Program-made: the position numbers and the translations under genes
The notes under the pieces: generated by a model
What the model saw: only the letters and a program-made list of their open reading frames with translations
Database searches by the model: none
Told to the model about the DNA's origin: nothing
In this document: positions 60,674 through 64,000 of the stretch, piece by piece
Position numbering within the stretch: the stretch's first letter is position 1
Layout: every line of letters begins with the position of its first letter
From: Lachnospiraceae bacterium
GTDB lineage: Bacteria; Bacillota; Clostridia; Lachnospirales; Lachnospiraceae
Assembly: GCA_022796795.1 (NCBI GenBank)
Contig: JAAWJI010000001.1
Coordinates: 1-64,000, forward strand
Length of the DNA: 64,000 bases
Direction of reading: 5' to 3'

Positions 60674-62320
60674 ATGAGAGGAAAACGTTTTTGGTTATTG
60701 GTGAATCTGATACTGCTTATGGGGGTTGTGGGAGGCATGACATACGGACCGCTCCGCAAGGGAGAGGTTTCCTATGCATTGGCGGAACAACAGCGCCTGG
60801 AGGAGGTGCGGCAAAGCTGCGAGCGCACCGCGGATAATATTCTCACAGATCTGCGGTTTAACCAGGTGAGTCTGGTACAGGATACGGCCACGGCCACCTT
60901 TTACCTTCCTCTGAATATGGAGGAGAAGGCCTGGGAACCTGGGGAGTTTACCAGCGGACAGCCAGATGTGGAGCTTTTGTTTGAGCGGGCCTTTGCCCAG
61001 GAGGACAAACAGACTGCCATCCGAGAGGGTACCCGGTATGAATTTCTGGCGGTGCAGGGAAATCGCTACCGTTCCTATTATCTGGTGTTTACAGGCCTTC
61101 CTATTGTGAGTATTGAGACAACGGAGACGGCGGAGACAGAGATCTTTGGGGGAACCGTTCGTTTCTGGGATGCGGATACAAAGTATGACTGGGCCTATTC
61201 CAATATTCTGGAGGCCCATATTCGGGGAAATACCAGCCGCCTCTACCCCAAGAAGGGGTATAAGCTTACCCTGAAAAAGCAGGATCGGGAAGGGAATGTG
61301 GTGAAGGATCAGCGGGCCCTCTTTGGGCTTCGGGAGGACGACGAATATATTTTGACCGCTATGTACACGGACAGTTTGAAAATTCGGGACAATCTCTGCG
61401 CTCAGATTTGGGAGGGCATGGGAGCCAAAAAGGAGGAGTTTCCGGATATGCGTCTGGGAACCCGGGGAACCTATGTAGAGCTGTTTTTTAACGGAGAATA
61501 CTGGGGCCTCTATCTGCTCATGGAGCCGGTGGATTCCAAACAGCTGGACCTGAATAAAGAGGGGGGAAAGGGTCCTGTGGAATACGCCTACAAATCCTCC
61601 ATACCGGGAGGCAGCACGGCGGAAGAGCTTTCTCTGAATACCCAGTGGGGGGAGGAGCTGGACGGCTATAAGCTAAAAGGCAGCTATGGGGAGATTACAC
61701 AGGAAACCTGGCAGCCTCTTCTGGATTATATCGGCTGGAAAAACGAAGAGGAGGATCCTGTATTTGCAAAAAAGGCCGAGGAAATGGTGGATCCGGATAA
61801 CATGATGCAGATGTGGACCTATCTGCAGGCTGTCATGGGAATTGACAACCGGGTAAAAAACATGTATTATGTGACAAAATATACAAAAGATGGATACCGT
61901 ATGTACCTGGCGCCCTGGGACATGGATCTGACCCTGGGGGATACCCTGCAGGATTCCAGGGATGAGTACCCCTGGGATGTGGGCCAGAATCCTCTCATCT
62001 ACCGGGAGCGGATCAATTTTGAGCCGGGAGATAGGATGATCTGGACGGACGCTGCAGACGCAAGAGACCGGGTGACTTCCATCTGGGAGAAAGCCCGGCA
62101 GGGCGTATTGTCAAAGGAGTCGCTTATCAGTGCAGTGGATGTTTTACGCCATCAGGTCCAAGATTCCGGCGCCCTGGCCAGGGATGGCTTTCGTTGGCCC
62201 AGGAGCAAGCACGGAGAGGATTACGAGAAGCTAAAGACCCTTCTCTGCTACCGTATGGAGCTTCTGGACACGTATTTTTATGGAAATGTGGAGGAGTATC
62301 TGGAGCTGGGATACCAGTAA
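60674..62320 (+). CDS. CotH-family kinase-like protein, membrane-anchored
   Basis: This 548-residue protein has an N-terminal anchor (FWLLVNLILLMGVVGGMTYG) and a CotH domain: EAHIRGNTSRLYPKKGYKLTLKK (about 179-201) with the nucleotide-site Lys residues, YVELFFNGEYWGLYLLMEPVD, GIDNRVKNMYYVTK, and APWDMDLTLGD (about 411) with the catalytic-type Asp pair. CotH kinases phosphorylate spore coat proteins in Bacillus; family members beside VTC and DUF4956 genes have unknown targets. ATG 60674 (site AAAGG) is preferred, with ATG 60632 as alternative. Confidence 0.85.
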   Translation: MRGKRFWLLVNLILLMGVVGGMTYGPLRKGEVSYALAEQQRLEEVRQSCERTADNILTDLRFNQVSLVQDTATATFYLPLNMEEKAWEPGEFTSGQPDVELLFERAFAQEDKQTAIREGTRYEFLAVQGNRYRSYYLVFTGLPIVSIETTETAETEIFGGTVRFWDADTKYDWAYSNILEAHIRGNTSRLYPKKGYKLTLKKQDREGNVVKDQRALFGLREDDEYILTAMYTDSLKIRDNLCAQIWEGMGAKKEEFPDMRLGTRGTYVELFFNGEYWGLYLLMEPVDSKQLDLNKEGGKGPVEYAYKSSIPGGSTAEELSLNTQWGEELDGYKLKGSYGEITQETWQPLLDYIGWKNEEEDPVFAKKAEEMVDPDNMMQMWTYLQAVMGIDNRVKNMYYVTKYTKDGYRMYLAPWDMDLTLGDTLQDSRDEYPWDVGQNPLIYRERINFEPGDRMIWTDAADARDRVTSIWEKARQGVLSKESLISAVDVLRHQVQDSGALARDGFRWPRSKHGEDYEKLKTLLCYRMELLDTYFYGNVEEYLELGYQ

Positions 62321-62352
62321 GAGGCTTTTGTGGAACAAGAGGAAGGATGGGT

Positions 62353-63078
62353 ATGGATTATAGAAACGAGTTGAAATACCTGGTGACAGCGCCCCAGATT
62401 GCGCTGCTGCAAAACAGGGTTTCCCATTTGATGCAGCTGGATTCCCATGCTGGGGAAGCGGGGATTTACAATATTCGAAGTCTGTATTTTGATGATTGCT
62501 TTGACACCTATATGCTGGAAAATGAGATGGGTACAGATCCCAGGGAGAAATTTCGGATCCGGATTTATAATGGCAGTCCGGAACGGATTTCTCTGGAGCT
62601 GAAGAAAAAGGACCACGGCATGACCCAAAAGCTGTCCTGTCCCCTTACCAGGGAACAGTGCCAGGAGCTGATGCAGGGACGGCTTTTGCCAGTTAGCACA
62701 GAATATCCGCCGGTTTTGCAAAAGCTTCTGCTTCTTATGCGCACCCGGAGACTGAGGCCAAAGGTCATTGTGGAGTATGACCGGGTTCCCTACGTGGAGC
62801 GCAGGGGAAATGTGCGGGTGACCCTGGATCAGAATATTGCATCCTCCGGGGAAATCCACCGGTTTTTGGAGCCGCAGGTGGCCAAGAGGCCCATTCTGCC
62901 TGCGGGACAGCATATTTTAGAGGTAAAGTATGACGAGTTTCTGCCGGATTATATCCGGGGGAACCTGCAGCTGAAGAATCTGCGCCAGACAGCGTTTTCC
63001 AAATATTACCTGTGCAGGAAATATGGGAGAAGCGGCGGTGTACAGCGGATTCTGGGAGGCGGTCAGCGGCTTGTGTAA
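62353..63078 (+). CDS. VTC-domain protein (polyphosphate polymerase-like)
   Basis: This 241-residue protein is nearly all VTC domain: YRNELKYLV at the start, IRSLYFDD, KFRIRIYNG (basic pocket), ISLELKKKDHGMTQK, KVIVEYDRVPY, VRVTLDQNI and ILEVKYDEFLPDYI, matching the tunnel residues of the eukaryotic VTC4 polyphosphate polymerase. Bacterial versions next to CotH and DUF4956 have no proven role. GAGGAAGG with a 6-base spacer supports ATG 62353 over ATG 62347. Confidence 0.9.
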   Translation: MDYRNELKYLVTAPQIALLQNRVSHLMQLDSHAGEAGIYNIRSLYFDDCFDTYMLENEMGTDPREKFRIRIYNGSPERISLELKKKDHGMTQKLSCPLTREQCQELMQGRLLPVSTEYPPVLQKLLLLMRTRRLRPKVIVEYDRVPYVERRGNVRVTLDQNIASSGEIHRFLEPQVAKRPILPAGQHILEVKYDEFLPDYIRGNLQLKNLRQTAFSKYYLCRKYGRSGGVQRILGGGQRLV

Positions 63079-63153
63079 GTGTGAACGGAACGGCTGGACT
63101 TATTTGTGAAAAGGCCCGTAAAGGGGAGTATGGCAGTTTACAGGAGGAGAAAA

Positions 63154-63828
63154 ATGAATTTTCAGGACGTATTTAAAAAATCATTTTTGGAAGGATTTAC
63201 CAGCATGGATATCTCTGCGGGGAGGGTGATGGCAGCCTTTGCGGTCACCTGCGCCCTGGCCCTTTACATTTTTATTATCTACCGGGTCATGACCCGCAAA
63301 TCCTTTTATTCCAAAAGCTTTAATGTGGCGCTGGCAGCTCTGTCTGTGATCACAGCAGCCATTATTCTGGCTATGCAGTCGAACCTGGTGATTTCCTTAG
63401 GTATGGTGGGAGCCCTTTCTATTATCCGTTTTCGCACAGCCATCAAGGATCCCATGGATCTTGTCTTTCTGTTCTGGTCTATCAGCGTGGGAATTATCTG
63501 CGGGGCAGGCCTTTATGAGGTGGCGGTGCTGACCAGTTTGGTGGTGACGGCTCTGATTCTGGTGCTGGAAAATCTGCCGGTTTCCCGGGCGCCCATGATG
63601 CTGGTGGTAAATTTGGGCAGCCCCGACCAGGAGGAGGCTCTTTTGGATCAGGTGAGAGAGTACAGTCGCTTTCCCCGTGTGAAATCCAGAAATATTTCAG
63701 GCGGGAAGCTTGATATGGTCATTGAGGTGCGAGTGAAAAAAGAGGCGGAGCTGGCAAAGACTGTGTCGGAGCTTGAGGGCGTGGAGTCTGTGGCCCTGAT
63801 TTCCCATGACGGAGAGGTGACCTTCTAA
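63154..63828 (+). CDS. DUF4956 membrane protein
   Basis: This 224-residue protein has about four helices and a soluble C-terminal domain. The conserved stretch VISLGMVGALSIIRFRTAIKDPMDLVFLFWSISVGIICGAG (about 84-124) is the DUF4956 hallmark. Residues from about 145 form a small ferredoxin-like domain. It often sits with CotH and VTC genes. ATG 63154 has AGGAGG; an upstream ATG/TTG frame start at 63106 lacks support. Confidence 0.9.
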   Translation: MNFQDVFKKSFLEGFTSMDISAGRVMAAFAVTCALALYIFIIYRVMTRKSFYSKSFNVALAALSVITAAIILAMQSNLVISLGMVGALSIIRFRTAIKDPMDLVFLFWSISVGIICGAGLYEVAVLTSLVVTALILVLENLPVSRAPMMLVVNLGSPDQEEALLDQVREYSRFPRVKSRNISGGKLDMVIEVRVKKEAELAKTVSELEGVESVALISHDGEVTF

Positions 63829-63836
63829 AGAAAACG

Positions 63837-63858
63837 CATGCCCAAGAGGCGGGGCATG
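63837..63858 (+). promoter_or_regulatory. short hairpin between the DUF4956 gene and the next gene
   Basis: CATGCCC (63837-63843) pairs with GGGCATG (63852-63858) with an 8-base loop. No T run follows, so it is more likely an attenuator or RNA-stability element than a terminator. Confidence 0.35.
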
Positions 63859-63878
63859 GATAGAAAATGGGGGATGCT

Positions 63879-64000
63879 ATGAGTAGGATTGGCAGTCTTT
63901 TGGGGCGGGGTGTCCGTTATGTGCGGACATACGGAGTCCCGCAGCTTTATCGGAAAATACAGGAGCGAAGGAAGCTGGACAGCCTGGAGAGGCCTTACCA
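63879..64000 (+). CDS. start of a further gene, cut by the window edge (possible glycosyltransferase)
   Basis: An ATG at 63879 after ATGGGGGATGCT opens a frame of 40 codons that stays open to the edge. It starts with Ser-Arg-Ile-Gly and has a basic, aromatic-rich stretch (GVRYVRTYGVPQLYRKIQ) like the N-terminal tails seen before GT domains. The product cannot be named. Confidence 0.5.
   Translation, partial: MSRIGSLLGRGVRYVRTYGVPQLYRKIQERRKLDSLERPY

Noticed and set aside
1-64000. CRISPR arrays, tRNA/rRNA genes, complete insertion sequences
   Set aside because: None seen: no regularly spaced direct repeats beyond the two short tandem arrays, no tRNA-like or rRNA-like sequence, and no transposase with terminal repeats.

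Overview
The window is a very large cell-surface polysaccharide (capsule / teichoic-acid-like / O-antigen-like) biosynthesis region from a low-to-medium GC Gram-positive bacterium. Strong AGGAGG-type ribosome sites, occasional GTG starts, sigma-A-like promoters, and the gene content (Rpn-type nuclease, DUF6056/DUF6077-like membrane proteins, a CotH + VTC + DUF4956 trio) suggest a gut Clostridia member, most likely Lachnospiraceae. This is inference from gene content; no rRNA or marker gene is present. No tRNA, rRNA, CRISPR array or complete insertion sequence was seen.

Layout. (1) 1-5060: a visibly AT-richer block with a decayed sugar epimerase, an acyltransferase, a polyprenol-phosphate-type GT2, an FAD oxidoreductase and a GT-C-like membrane protein. 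(2) 5117-8657: capE-capF-capG homologues for UDP-N-acetyl-L-fucosamine. (3) 8853-11309: a tyrosine recombinase and an Rpn-family nuclease. (4) 11306-13111 (minus): a GT-C-like membrane protein split by an in-frame amber codon. (5) 13450-24912: glycosyltransferases, an MBOAT/SGNH acylation pair, a hexapeptide acyltransferase and an MsbA/PglK-like ABC flippase. (6) 24926-27708 (minus): the initiating polyprenyl-phosphate sugar phosphotransferase and a DUF6056-like membrane protein. (7) 27830-32697: a Wzy/ligase-like protein and two GT-C-like proteins. (8) 32778-43828: CDP-sugar genes rfbF-rfbG-rfbH, a GtrA protein, a DmpG-like aldolase, a ThDP enzyme, an SDR, a GtrB-like GT2 and a frameshifted GT-C-like gene. 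(9) 44037-51056: rmlB-rmlA-rmlC, a small coiled-coil membrane protein, an ABC exporter (Wzm/Wzt type) and a two-domain GT2. (10) 51167-60642: two tandem paralogous GT-C-like proteins, a Fuc4N-type transaminase, another membrane protein, an ATP-grasp ligase, an ArnE/ArnF-like pair, an ArnC-like GT2 (minus) and a second GtrA protein. (11) 60674-64000: CotH-like kinase, VTC domain protein, DUF4956 protein and the start of another gene.

How it fits together (inference). Nucleotide sugars of three classes (UDP-L-FucNAc, a CDP-3,6-dideoxyhexose that is probably branched, and dTDP-6-deoxy/4-amino sugars) feed cytoplasmic glycosyltransferases that build a chain on the lipid primed by the phosphotransferase at 24926-26344. 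The chain leaves by the ABC exporter and/or the MsbA-like flippase. Several GtrA/GtrB/GT-C or ArnC/ArnEF/GT-C style sets would add side groups outside the membrane, and MBOAT/SGNH proteins would acylate the product. The most unusual points are the aldolase plus ThDP enzyme in the CDP-sugar block, the ATP-grasp ligase in the 4-amino-sugar block, and two membrane genes carrying apparent single inactivating lesions.
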